Shown: one piece after another, positions 43,090 to 51,640 of the stretch | Numbering within the stretch: the first letter of the stretch is position 1 | Layout of the letters: each line of letters opens with the position of its first letter | Assembly (NCBI RefSeq): GCF_017301635.1 | Contig: NZ_CP071091.1 | Coordinates: forward strand, 711,001 to 775,000 | Direction of reading: 5' to 3' | DNA from: Myxococcus landrumus | GTDB lineage: Bacteria; Myxococcota; Myxococcia; Myxococcales; Myxococcaceae | Length of the DNA: 64,000 bases | The notes under the pieces: model-generated | Told to the model about the DNA's origin: nothing | Seen by the model: the letters and a program-made list of their open reading frames with translations, nothing else | Database searches by the model: none | Program-made: the position numbers and the translations under genes

Positions 43090-44052
43090 ATGGACATCAT
43101 GAACGACACATCGCGGAGTGGGGCAGGGGACCGTTGGGCGTGGCTCTTTCCCGGGCAGGGCTCGCAGAAGGTGGGCATGGGGCGGCGGATGCTCGAGCGC
43201 TCCGTCGCGGCCCGACGCGTCTTCGAGGAAGCCTCGGAGGCCATCGGCGTCGACCTCGCGAGACTCTGTCTGGAGGGGCCGCTCGAGACGCTGACCGCGA
43301 CCGAGAACGCGCAGCCCGCCATCGTGACGGTGAGCGTCGCGTGCCTCGCGGAGCTCCAGGACCTGGGGCTCTCGCCCCCCATCGTGGTGGGGCACAGCGT
43401 GGGCGAGTTCTCGGCCCTGGTGGCCGCGGGCTGCCTGCCGCTGGCCGATGCCGTCCGCGCCGTGCGCAAACGCGGCGAGCTCATGGCGAGCGTGACGACC
43501 CCTGGCGGCATGGTGGCCGTCATGGGTCTGGAAGCGGCGCGAGTGGAGGCGCTGTGCCATGAGGCCGCGCGGGACGCCGTGGCCGTGGTGGCCATCCACA
43601 ACAGCCCTCAGCAGTTCGTGCTCTCCGGAGACGTGCGCGCCCTGGAGCGGTTCAAGGACCTGGCGCTCGCCGCGGGTGCCAAGGACTGCGTGATGCTGGA
43701 GGTGAGCCACGCCTTCCACTCACCCTTGATGGCCCAGATTCACGAGGACTGGCGTGCCGAGGTCGCGCGGCTGCGGCTTCGCATGCCCCGGTGCCCGGTG
43801 ATCCTCAACACCACGGCGAAGTCCGTGGAGACACTCGTCTGCATCCGGCGCTCCCTGGTGGAGCAGCTCACCGCTCCTGTCTTGTGGATGCAGTGCGTGA
43901 AGAATCTCGCCAGTCTCGGTGTGACGCGGGTGCTGGAAGTCGGCGACAGCAAGGTCGTGTCCTCGCTCGCGCGCCGCACCGTGCCAACACTTCAGACGCA
44001 GACGTTTTTGGATCCTTCGATCCTCAACGACCTGACGCCTGTCAAGGGCTAG
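43090..44052 (+). CDS. Discrete malonyl-CoA:ACP transacylase (FabD-like)
   Basis: A 320-residue protein with the complete set: FPGQGSQ near the N-terminus, GHSVGEFSAL (catalytic Ser about 103) and SHAFHSPLM (catalytic His). The usual FabD length is about 310. ATG 43090 is followed by another in-frame ATG at 43099, and neither has a strong ribosome site. It probably supplies malonyl groups in trans to the ACPs of the megasynthase, compensating for the decayed AT at 33696. It is the last gene of the synthase block. The primary-metabolism copy is expected elsewhere with other fab genes. Confidence 0.92.
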   Translation: MDIMNDTSRSGAGDRWAWLFPGQGSQKVGMGRRMLERSVAARRVFEEASEAIGVDLARLCLEGPLETLTATENAQPAIVTVSVACLAELQDLGLSPPIVVGHSVGEFSALVAAGCLPLADAVRAVRKRGELMASVTTPGGMVAVMGLEAARVEALCHEAARDAVAVVAIHNSPQQFVLSGDVRALERFKDLALAAGAKDCVMLEVSHAFHSPLMAQIHEDWRAEVARLRLRMPRCPVILNTTAKSVETLVCIRRSLVEQLTAPVLWMQCVKNLASLGVTRVLEVGDSKVVSSLARRTVPTLQTQTFLDPSILNDLTPVKG

Positions 44053-44053
44053 C

Positions 44054-44083
44054 GGACCCTGGGTGAATCCTGACGCAGGGGCC
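44054..44083 (+). terminator. Possible hairpin after the megasynthase operon
   Basis: GGACCCTG and CAGGGGCC can form seven of eight pairs around a 14-base loop, directly after the transacylase stop. There is no T-run. It sits at the functional border between the lipid synthase and the T6SS. Confidence 0.3.
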
Positions 44084-44192
44084 CTCACGATGAGGCTCCG
44101 CGCAAGGATTTCTCAAGGAAGTGCGCTGGCTTGTCTTCTCTTGGACTTCTTTAAACCTACATCTGCCCTGTCTTGAACTGATGGAGGGCTTG

Positions 44193-44207
44193 TGGCAGGT
44201 TGTGAGC
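44193..44207 (+). promoter_or_regulatory. Candidate sigma54-type promoter before the T6SS
   Basis: TGG and GC are separated by the required ten bases (GG-N10-GC) at 44194-44207, about 40 bases before tssJ. The -24 side (TGGCAGG) is good and the -12 side (GAGC for TTGC) is weak. Many T6SS loci are sigma54-controlled, which motivated the call. Confidence 0.25.
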
Positions 44208-44246
44208 GTTTAGCTGGCGCGAAGCTTCTTCCGGAGAGAGGGTGCC

Positions 44247-44816
44247 ATGCCGGTTTGTGGGGGGGGCTTCGGCCCACGGGCGCGGAGTTGCGTCTGGTCT
44301 TGTCTGGGTACGATCCTGCTCTCGAGTCTGCTCGCTGGGGCGTGCGCGCACACCCCACCCGCGCCGGCGACTTGCGAGCAGCCTCCTCCTTTTGTCCTGC
44401 ATCTCGACGCGAGCACGCGCCTCAACGCGGATGACGTGGGCCGCTCGCTTCCGACGAACGTCCAGGTCTTCCAGCTCAAAGGCTCTCGCCGCCTCGAAGC
44501 CGCCGACTTCCAGGACCTCTGGCAGCGTCCCAAGGAGGTTCTCGAGGAGGATTTGCTGGCCATGGATGAGTTCACCCTCGAGCCCGGCCAGCAATTGACG
44601 CGTGAAGTCAGTCGGACTTCAGGTGCGAGCTATCTCGCCGTGGTGGGTGTATTCAGACGCCCCGCGGGACAAGTGTGGCGGGCCGTGGAGCGGCTGCCCC
44701 AGGTGAAGCCAGAGGACTGCGATCCGGCGAACAAGACCGCGCCGCGTGACGCCTCGATGCGCTTCCTCCTCGAGGACTACCGTGTCGAGGCCCGCTCGAG
44801 CGAGGTTCGCAGATGA
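44247..44816 (+). CDS. tssJ: T6SS outer-membrane lipoprotein TssJ
   Basis: A 189-residue protein with a basic start, a hydrophobic stretch (CLGTILLSSLLAGAC) and a lipobox LAGAC around residue 33, so it is exported and lipidated. The mature domain is a small beta-sandwich with FVLHLDASTRLNADDVGRSLPTNVQVFQL, which matches TssJ proteins; the following FQDLW and LLAMDEFTLEPGQQ are also typical. It contacts TssM to complete the membrane complex. GGAGAGAGGG precedes the ATG. Its TGA overlaps the tssK start. It is the first gene of the secretion operon. Confidence 0.9.
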   Translation: MPVCGGGFGPRARSCVWSCLGTILLSSLLAGACAHTPPAPATCEQPPPFVLHLDASTRLNADDVGRSLPTNVQVFQLKGSRRLEAADFQDLWQRPKEVLEEDLLAMDEFTLEPGQQLTREVSRTSGASYLAVVGVFRRPAGQVWRAVERLPQVKPEDCDPANKTAPRDASMRFLLEDYRVEARSSEVRR

Positions 44817-46228
44817 AGACACCCCAGCGTGTTGTCTGGTCCGAGGGGATGTTCATGAATCCCCAGCACATGCAGCAGGCGGACCTCTATCACGAGGGGT
44901 TGCTCGCGGCCCGGCTCGGTGCGTTGACGCCGTATGACTGGGGCGTCGTCGAGCAGGAGGTGGATGAGAAGGCGCTCGCGGCGGGCCAGTTCCAGCTCCT
45001 GCGCTTCGTCGGCATCCTGCCGGACGGGCTGCCGCTGTCCTTCGAGCGAGGCCAGCCCGAGGCACCGCAGACGCGCCCCATCGAGGAGCACTTCAGCGCG
45101 AACAAGCGCTCGCTGGATGTGTATCTGGGCGTGGCGCGCGAGCGGGAAGGCATCTCCAGCTACGGCGCGACGGAGGAGTCCACGACGTCGCCGCGCTTCT
45201 CGATGGTGAACCGCTCCGTGCCGGACCTGGCGGCGGCCGAGTCCGTGGTGCCAGTGGCCTTCGCGCAGCGCAACCTCAAGCTGCTTTTCGGCACGGAGCC
45301 GCGCGAGGACTACGACGTCATCAAGATCGCCGAGCTGGTGCGGGACAGGACGGGCGCCCCGGCGCTCGCCAGCAACTACATCCCGCCCTGCCTGCGCATC
45401 TCGGCGTCGCCGTACGTGCTGGACCGGCTGCGCCAGATTCTCAAGGCGATGCAGGGCAAGCAGCGCGAGCTGGCGGAGGGCCGCCGTCACCGCGACGCCA
45501 CCGCGCTCGAGTTCTCGGCCGGGGATGTGACGAAGTACCTCCAGCTCAGCGCGCTCAACGGCCTCATCCCGCAGGTGGCCCACGTGGTGGAGGTCGCGGA
45601 CCTCAACCCGCAGATGGTGTACCTGCTGCTGTGCCAGGCCGCCGGGCAGCTCTCCACGTTCTCCGCGGAGGCGGACCCGGGAGACCTGCCCAAGTTCCAG
45701 TACACCAACCTGCGCGCCACCTTCGACGGCCTCTTCCAGTTGCTCCAAAAGCTGCTGGACGTCGTGGCCATCGAGCAGTGCATCACGGTGCAACTGGAGT
45801 CCCGCAAGGACGGCATGCACCTGGGCCGGCTCGAGGACGAGCGCTTCCTCAAGGCCGCGCAGTTCATCCTCGCGGTGCGCAGCGACCTGCCCGAGGCGGA
45901 GGTCGCCAAGAGCCTGCCGAACCTCTCGAAGATCGCCAGCTTCGTGGAGATTCGCGACATCATCAAAGCCGCGGCGCCGGGAGTGCCGGTGGAGGTCACC
46001 TTCCGCCCTCCCGCCGAGGTGCCGGTGAAGCCGGGCGTGGTGTACTTCTCGCTCGAGAGCGGCGACCCGTACTGGAAGAACGTCATCACCGAGCAGAACG
46101 TGGCCATCTACCTGCCACGTCCGTTCGAGCCATCGAAGACGAAGCTGGAGCTGCTCGCGGTTCCCCGGCAGGGCACCAACGGGAACGGTAGCGGGAGTTC
46201 GGCGAAGAAGAGCGCTGTCAGTCGTTAG
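44813..46228 (+). CDS. tssK: T6SS baseplate protein TssK
   Basis: A 471-residue protein opening with VVWSEGMFMNPQHMQQADLYHE, the signature N-terminus of TssK. TssK links the baseplate wedges (TssE/F/G) to the membrane complex (TssJ/L/M). The usual length is about 445-470. The last 20 residues are a Gly/Ser/Asn-rich tail (GTNGNGSGSSAKKS) of low complexity. The start codon overlaps the tssJ stop, so the two are coupled. Confidence 0.96.
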   Translation: MKTPQRVVWSEGMFMNPQHMQQADLYHEGLLAARLGALTPYDWGVVEQEVDEKALAAGQFQLLRFVGILPDGLPLSFERGQPEAPQTRPIEEHFSANKRSLDVYLGVAREREGISSYGATEESTTSPRFSMVNRSVPDLAAAESVVPVAFAQRNLKLLFGTEPREDYDVIKIAELVRDRTGAPALASNYIPPCLRISASPYVLDRLRQILKAMQGKQRELAEGRRHRDATALEFSAGDVTKYLQLSALNGLIPQVAHVVEVADLNPQMVYLLLCQAAGQLSTFSAEADPGDLPKFQYTNLRATFDGLFQLLQKLLDVVAIEQCITVQLESRKDGMHLGRLEDERFLKAAQFILAVRSDLPEAEVAKSLPNLSKIASFVEIRDIIKAAAPGVPVEVTFRPPAEVPVKPGVVYFSLESGDPYWKNVITEQNVAIYLPRPFEPSKTKLELLAVPRQGTNGNGSGSSAKKSAVSR

Positions 46229-46320
46229 AAGTGGGTTGAGGCGGGGGGCTGTCCACCACCCAGTTGTAGTTGTAGCGGGTGGGGCCCCCCGTCGTCACGA
46301 CGGGTGGAGGCATCAACAGG

Positions 46321-47004
46321 ATGGACAGAATCAATTCCATCACGCAGGAGAGCTTCGGGGCGCTGCTCCAGCTCCGGCAGTTCGGGGACAATGCGCTGCC
46401 CGCGGCGGAGCTCGTGCATCGCCAGCTGCGCACGTTCTTCGACCGCATGCTCAAGCGCGCCAACGAGCTGGGCTTCGGCCAGCAGGACGCGCAGGAGATT
46501 GCCTACCCCATCGTCGCGCTCGCGGATGAGCTGGCCCTGGCCCGCGCGGACTCGTTTCGCGAGTACTGGCTCGCCAACCTCCTCCAGTTCCACTACTTCC
46601 GGGAGAATCGCGCGGGCGACGGCTTCTTCACGCGCCTGGAAGAGGTTCGCAAGGACCTGCAGCGCACGGAGATTCTCCGCGTCTACTACCTGTGCCTCCT
46701 CTTCGGCTTCCGGGGCCGCTTCCGGGTGCGCGGCGGAGAGCTGGAGTTGATGCAGCTCACGGAGGCGCTCCAGCGCGAGCTGTCGAAGACGTACAAGTTC
46801 GACACGGAGCTGCTCTCGCCTCGGGGCGACCGGCCTCCCGACAGCGCGGTGAGCGCCAAGCGCACGCTGCCGCTGCTGGCCATCTCCGGCGCGGCGGTGG
46901 TCTTCGCGCTGCTCGTCTACACGGGCCTGCGGATTGGCCTGTCCAGCAGCGTCTCTTCCCTCATCGAGGAGGTCACGACCTCCTCCACGCAGCAGCAGCC
47001 TTAG
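46321..47004 (+). CDS. tssL: T6SS inner-membrane protein TssL (DotU family)
   Basis: A 227-residue protein from ATG 46321; an earlier in-frame start at 46279 adds an unconserved tail. The cytoplasmic domain contains DAQEIAYPIVALADELALAR, the DotU family core, and LEVFYYxCL-like text at LRVYYLCLLFGFRGRFRV. A single membrane helix (LLAISGAAVVFALLVYTGLRIGL) lies near the C-terminus, as expected for a tail-anchored TssL. No peptidoglycan-binding OmpA-like extension is present. It pairs with TssM, encoded next. Confidence 0.94.
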   Translation: MDRINSITQESFGALLQLRQFGDNALPAAELVHRQLRTFFDRMLKRANELGFGQQDAQEIAYPIVALADELALARADSFREYWLANLLQFHYFRENRAGDGFFTRLEEVRKDLQRTEILRVYYLCLLFGFRGRFRVRGGELELMQLTEALQRELSKTYKFDTELLSPRGDRPPDSAVSAKRTLPLLAISGAAVVFALLVYTGLRIGLSSSVSSLIEEVTTSSTQQQP

Positions 47005-47014
47005 GGGGCACGCG

Positions 47015-50000
47015 ATGCTGGCTCTCACCGTGCTCATCGCGGTCTTCATCGTCCTGGTGTGGACCGCCGTCCTCCTGCTCAGCCTGCCGCTGTGGGGCGC
47101 CATCGTCCCCACCGTGCTGCTGGTGTTCATCATCGTCGCGGCCTACCTCTTCCAGCGCCACCAGGCGTCGAAGGCGGCGCGAGACATCGAGCGGGAGCTC
47201 GGCGTGCAGGCGGACGCCCAGCTCCAGAACGTCCGGCCGGATCAGCAGGAAGAGATCCAGGCCATGCAGGCCGAGTTCTCCAAGGCGCTCCAGTCGCTCA
47301 AGTCCTCCAAGCTGGCGCGTGCGCGGCAGGGCAAGGACGCGCTGTCGGTGCTGCCCTGGTACATGATCATCGGGCCGCCGGGCTCCGGGAAGAGCACGGC
47401 GCTGCGCAACTCGGGCATCCAGTTCCCGTACCTCTCCTCGCGCGGCGGTGGCGTGAAGGGCGTCGGCGGTACGCGCAACTGTGAGTGGTGGCTGACCAAC
47501 GAGGGCGTCATCCTCGACACGGCGGGCCGCTACACCACCGAGGACGATGACCGCGAGGAGTGGCTGAGCTTCCTGGACATGCTCAAGCGCAACCGCCCGC
47601 GCAAGCCCGTCAACGGGCTGGTGGTGGCGGTGAGCGTGGGCGACCTCATCGGCATCGACGAGGAGCAGTCGGTCCAGCTCGCGCAGACCATCCGCGAGCG
47701 CGTGGACGAGGTGATGGAGCGATTGAAGATGATCGTTCCCGTCTACGTGATGTTCACCAAGTGCGACCTGCTCGCGGGCTTCGTGGACATCTTCGGCGAC
47801 CTGCCGAAGACCGAGCGCGGGCAGATCTGGGGCTTCACGGTGAAGCCCGAGGATGCCCGGGACGCCATCGGTGAGACGTTCGCCGCGCGCTTCGACGAGC
47901 TGGCCGAGGTGGTGGAGCAGCGCAGCATCGTGCGCATCGGCGCGGAGCGCCATCCGGAGACGCGCGAGCGCATCTTCCGCTTCCCCCAGCAGTTCGAGGG
48001 GCTGCGCTCGAACCTCATCGAGTTCGTGCAGGCGCTCTTCGCGGAGAACGTCTACGCGGACACGCCGGTGATGCGCGGCGTGTACTTCACGAGCGGCACG
48101 CAGGAGGGCAGCCCCATCGACCGCGTGATGAACGCGATGGCGGACGCCTTCGGCATCCGGCGCAACACGACGCCCGAGGGCGGCCGTCCGGCGGTGGAGT
48201 CGCGCAGCTACTTCCTGCGGGACATGTTCGCGGAGGTGGTCTTCCCCGACCAGAACCTCGCGATGATGAGCTCGGCGGAGGTGCTGCGGCAGAAGCGCAT
48301 CCAGCTCGCCTACGCGGGAGGCTGCCTCGCGCTCGCGCTGCTCATCCTGTTGTTCCCCACGCTCTCCTTCGTCAAGAACCGCCGCTTCATCCAGACGACG
48401 CTGGTGATGGCACAGGCGCTCAAGCTGCAGGAGGCGGGGGCGACAGGCGCGGGGCCCATGGTGGACGCGATGCTCCCCATGCGGCAGCAGATCGACAAGC
48501 TGCTGGAGTGGGAGCAGGAGGGCCCGCCCGCGGGCATGCGCTTCGGCCTGTATCGCGGGGACGAGCTCATCGCGCCGCTGGGCGCGTTCTACGGCGCCAC
48601 CGTGCGGCGCGTGCTCATCGACCCGGTGCTGACCTCGGACCTGAAGGAGATGAAGACCTGGGTCGAGGCGCAGCGGCAGGGGGAGGAGACGCCGACGGGG
48701 CGTGAGTACGCGCGCTACTTCGACCGGCTGAAGCTGCACCTGCTGCTCTCCGGCCCGCGCACGGCCCGCGAGCCGGAGCTGGGTGACGGCGTGCGTTCGT
48801 GGCTGGTGAAGAGCCTCACGGAGCGCTGGGGCCGCAAGCCCGGGTTCACCGACAGCGCCCACCGCACGACGCAGATGTCCAGCCACGTCGACTCGTTCGT
48901 GAAGCTGCTGGCGCAGGACTCCACCAACCTGGCCTTCACGCGCAACGACAAGGTGGTCCGCGACGTCCGAGTGGTGCTGGACCGGTTGCCCTTCTCCACC
49001 CTGGCGCTGGAGCAGCTCATCGCCGACGTGGGGCGCGAGGGCTACGACATCACCATCTCCTCCGTGCTGGGCAGCACCACTCAGCACATCAAGGGCGATG
49101 GGCGGGTGAGGGGCGCCTTCACGCGCAAGGGCTGGGAGACCGTGGTGTCGGCGAAGCTGGAGCACCCGCTCCAAGGCGCCGACATCTGGGTGCTGGACAA
49201 GGACACCAACGCCACCAACGAGCTGGAGCTGGAGCGGCAGGAGCGCATCCTGCGGTCGGCGTATTACGAGCAATACATCCTGGAGTGGAAGGCATTCCTC
49301 TCCAGCCTCAGGGTCCAGCCGCCCACCAACACGACGGAAGCGCTGGCCCTGTTGGAGGACCTCACGCGTGGTGAGCCGCCACCCCTGGCGCGGCTCTTCA
49401 AGGCGGTCGACTACAACGTCAGCCTGGGGGCCGAGGAGATTGACACGTCGGCTGTCGAAGACGGGGTCCTCAAGAAGATCAAAGGGAAGCTGGGAGGCAA
49501 TGCGGCGGCCCTCGAGAAGGGCGTCCGGTTCGCCAGCGACAAGATGGCGGGAGGCGACGGGGCGGAGGTCGAGTACTTCACCGAGCAGAGCGTGAAGCCG
49601 AGCTTCAAGGGGTTGACCGACTTTGGTGCCCCGCCGAAGCGCGCGAAGGGGCCGGACGCGCCGCCGCCGGAGTCCATCCCGCTGGACCTCTACCAGGAAC
49701 AGCTCCAGTTCCTCCGCGATGCCCAGCGCGCCGTGATGGAGAGCCAGGATGAATCCGCGGCGATGATGGCCCGCGTGCAGACCGCGCGCGTCAGCATCAA
49801 GTCGCTCATTTCGGCGCAGGAGATTGGCTGGCGTCCGCGCATCGAGGCGCTGCTGTGGCCGCCCATCGAGGCCATCTCCGAGCTGACCCTCAAGGAGGCC
49901 GGAGGGAAGGCGAGCGACCAGTGGTGCAGCGAGGTGGCCACCGCGTTCAAGCAGAAGCTCGCGGGGCACTACCCCTTCAACCGCAATGGCCAGGACGCGG

Positions 50001-50680
50001 CGGTGGCCGACGTGGGCGACTTCTTCCGGCCGGAGTCGGGGACGCTCTGGGGCTTCTACAGCGGCGTCCTGAAGAGCCACGTCGAGCAGTCGGGGAGTCG
50101 CTTCAAGTTCGTCACCCGAGCAGGTCGCGCGGGCGGCAACCTGTACTACGGCTCCGTGCTGACGTTCCTCTCCCGTTCGCGGGAGATCTCCGAGTCCCTC
50201 TTCGCTCCCCGGGACGCCGAGCCCGGCGTGAAGTTCTCCTTCCACATCCGGCCTTCACCGAAGCTCGCGTCCATCCGCTTCACCGTGGACGGGCAGACGG
50301 TCGACTACAACAACGGCCCGGAGGAGTGGCACAACTTCGAGTGGCCCGGGAAGGGCGGCAAGTCGGTGGGCGCGTCCATCCGGGTGCGCAACAACCGGGG
50401 CCAGCCCGAGACTGTCGAACAGGAAGGCGAGTGGGGTCTGTTCCGCTTGCTGGAAGAGGGCACGGCCCGGGTGGAGGGTGGGGCGCGGGTGTTCTCGGTG
50501 ACGTGGGCGCTTCCGTCCTCGGAGACGGAAGTGGTCATCGACTTCAAGCCGTCGCGCAGCGCCTCGCCGTTCTTCGGTGTCTCCGCGGGCCGCAACGCCA
50601 AGCTCATGCAGCCGTTCCGCATGCCGGGTGTTCAGCCTCCACGCGTCATCGCCAAGGGAGGCTCGGGATGCTCGGGGTAA
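47015..50680 (+). CDS. tssM: T6SS membrane-complex ATPase-like protein TssM (IcmF/VasK)
   Basis: A 1221-residue protein, the usual size for TssM. Two N-terminal membrane helices occur within the first 45 residues (ALTVLIAVFIVLVWTAVLLL and IVPTVLLVFIIVAAYLF), then a cytoplasmic NTPase-like domain with Walker A GPPGSGKS (120-127) and DTAGRY. A third helix (about 430-450, GCLALALLILLFPTLSF) leads into the large periplasmic part that meets TssJ. The C-terminus has the beta-rich IcmF end domain. GGGGGCACGCG precedes ATG 47015. A complete Walker A suggests nucleotide binding, which is not kept in all TssM proteins. Confidence 0.96.
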   Translation: MLALTVLIAVFIVLVWTAVLLLSLPLWGAIVPTVLLVFIIVAAYLFQRHQASKAARDIERELGVQADAQLQNVRPDQQEEIQAMQAEFSKALQSLKSSKLARARQGKDALSVLPWYMIIGPPGSGKSTALRNSGIQFPYLSSRGGGVKGVGGTRNCEWWLTNEGVILDTAGRYTTEDDDREEWLSFLDMLKRNRPRKPVNGLVVAVSVGDLIGIDEEQSVQLAQTIRERVDEVMERLKMIVPVYVMFTKCDLLAGFVDIFGDLPKTERGQIWGFTVKPEDARDAIGETFAARFDELAEVVEQRSIVRIGAERHPETRERIFRFPQQFEGLRSNLIEFVQALFAENVYADTPVMRGVYFTSGTQEGSPIDRVMNAMADAFGIRRNTTPEGGRPAVESRSYFLRDMFAEVVFPDQNLAMMSSAEVLRQKRIQLAYAGGCLALALLILLFPTLSFVKNRRFIQTTLVMAQALKLQEAGATGAGPMVDAMLPMRQQIDKLLEWEQEGPPAGMRFGLYRGDELIAPLGAFYGATVRRVLIDPVLTSDLKEMKTWVEAQRQGEETPTGREYARYFDRLKLHLLLSGPRTAREPELGDGVRSWLVKSLTERWGRKPGFTDSAHRTTQMSSHVDSFVKLLAQDSTNLAFTRNDKVVRDVRVVLDRLPFSTLALEQLIADVGREGYDITISSVLGSTTQHIKGDGRVRGAFTRKGWETVVSAKLEHPLQGADIWVLDKDTNATNELELERQERILRSAYYEQYILEWKAFLSSLRVQPPTNTTEALALLEDLTRGEPPPLARLFKAVDYNVSLGAEEIDTSAVEDGVLKKIKGKLGGNAAALEKGVRFASDKMAGGDGAEVEYFTEQSVKPSFKGLTDFGAPPKRAKGPDAPPPESIPLDLYQEQLQFLRDAQRAVMESQDESAAMMARVQTARVSIKSLISAQEIGWRPRIEALLWPPIEAISELTLKEAGGKASDQWCSEVATAFKQKLAGHYPFNRNGQDAAVADVGDFFRPESGTLWGFYSGVLKSHVEQSGSRFKFVTRAGRAGGNLYYGSVLTFLSRSREISESLFAPRDAEPGVKFSFHIRPSPKLASIRFTVDGQTVDYNNGPEEWHNFEWPGKGGKSVGASIRVRNNRGQPETVEQEGEWGLFRLLEEGTARVEGGARVFSVTWALPSSETEVVIDFKPSRSASPFFGVSAGRNAKLMQPFRMPGVQPPRVIAKGGSGCSG

Positions 50681-51606
50681 TGGGGCGCAATCAGGTTGCG
50701 CTACTGGGCAAGGCGCCGTGTCAGGGAGACTTCATCCGCTGGAACGCGGCGGACCCCGTGTCCCAGGCCTTCCATCGTTGGCTGGAGGAGTCGCACGAGG
50801 CGGTGCGCCGGGCGAACACCCAGCTCTCTTCGTTGCCCACGGGCTTCGTATTCACCGTGCCCGGAGGCCGTCAGGTGCTCGTGGGGACCCTGGCGACGAG
50901 CACCGACAAGGTGGGGCGTGTCTTCCCGCTCGCTGTCTACGTGTCCATTGACGCGGCGGGCGCGGCGGAGCACTTCGCCTCGCTGCCCGACAGCTTCAGG
51001 CCCTTCCTCGCGGCGGGGAGCCAGTTGCTCGCGGACGCGGCGACGCTCTCCGTGAGCGACCTGGAGGCGCGGGTGTCGGGGCTCGCGGCCGTCTCCTCGG
51101 GTGACTCGATGGGCGCGGAGGCGCAGAAGCGCCGGGTCCTGGGCAGCCCTGTCGCGCCGCTGGTCCAGCAGTTCCAGGCCGACGGTGCGCCCGCCGGCGC
51201 GCCGTACTACGCGTTCAACACCTTCGTGAAGGCCTGCCAGGCCGAGCAGGGCAAGGAGCCCTCGAAGCCGGGCGTGACGCTGGAGTGTCCCTTCCCGGAG
51301 GTGCTCGGGCCCTATGGCTGGTTGGAGCTGGCCCGGCGACAGCTTCGGTGGCGCTCACTGCCTCCGGCGATGTTCTGGCACGTGGGCCCCGCGCCCCGGC
51401 TCTTTCTGTCCATCGGGACACCGGGCCCCGCGGTGCTCATGCACCTGGCGAAGCCGGGCCATTCCAGCATGAAGGTCTGGCCGCTTCACACGAAGCAGGC
51501 CTCCGCCATCGAGAGCGCACGCAACGCACTCTCGCCACCGCGAAGGCAGGCCCTCGAGGACCCGAACACCACGGTCGAGGGCTTCCTGAACGCCTTCGGA
51601 ACGTGA
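50668..51606 (+). CDS. tagF: T6SS-associated TagF/ImpM protein
   Basis: A 312-residue protein; ATG 50668 has GGGAGG upstream and overlaps the tssM end by 13 bases, while ATG 50680 is an alternative. The start ALLGKAPCQGDFIRWN is the family-typical opening (GKxPxxGDF) of TagF. TagF is reported to repress T6SS post-translationally, in Pseudomonas by binding the Fha1 protein, and an FHA protein is present here at 62051. The C-terminal half (from about 190) is less conserved, ending in the WP...A block. No PppA/PpkA kinase pair is visible in the window. Confidence 0.9.
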   Translation: MLGVMGRNQVALLGKAPCQGDFIRWNAADPVSQAFHRWLEESHEAVRRANTQLSSLPTGFVFTVPGGRQVLVGTLATSTDKVGRVFPLAVYVSIDAAGAAEHFASLPDSFRPFLAAGSQLLADAATLSVSDLEARVSGLAAVSSGDSMGAEAQKRRVLGSPVAPLVQQFQADGAPAGAPYYAFNTFVKACQAEQGKEPSKPGVTLECPFPEVLGPYGWLELARRQLRWRSLPPAMFWHVGPAPRLFLSIGTPGPAVLMHLAKPGHSSMKVWPLHTKQASAIESARNALSPPRRQALEDPNTTVEGFLNAFGT

Positions 51607-51640
51607 GCGCGGCGAACCGCACGATGAAAGGAGGGGGAAC

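Noticed and set aside
43090..44052. FabD-like gene as part of primary fatty-acid synthesis
   Set aside because: No fabH, fabG, acpP or fabF neighbours; it stands at the end of the megasynthase block and more likely serves it in trans.
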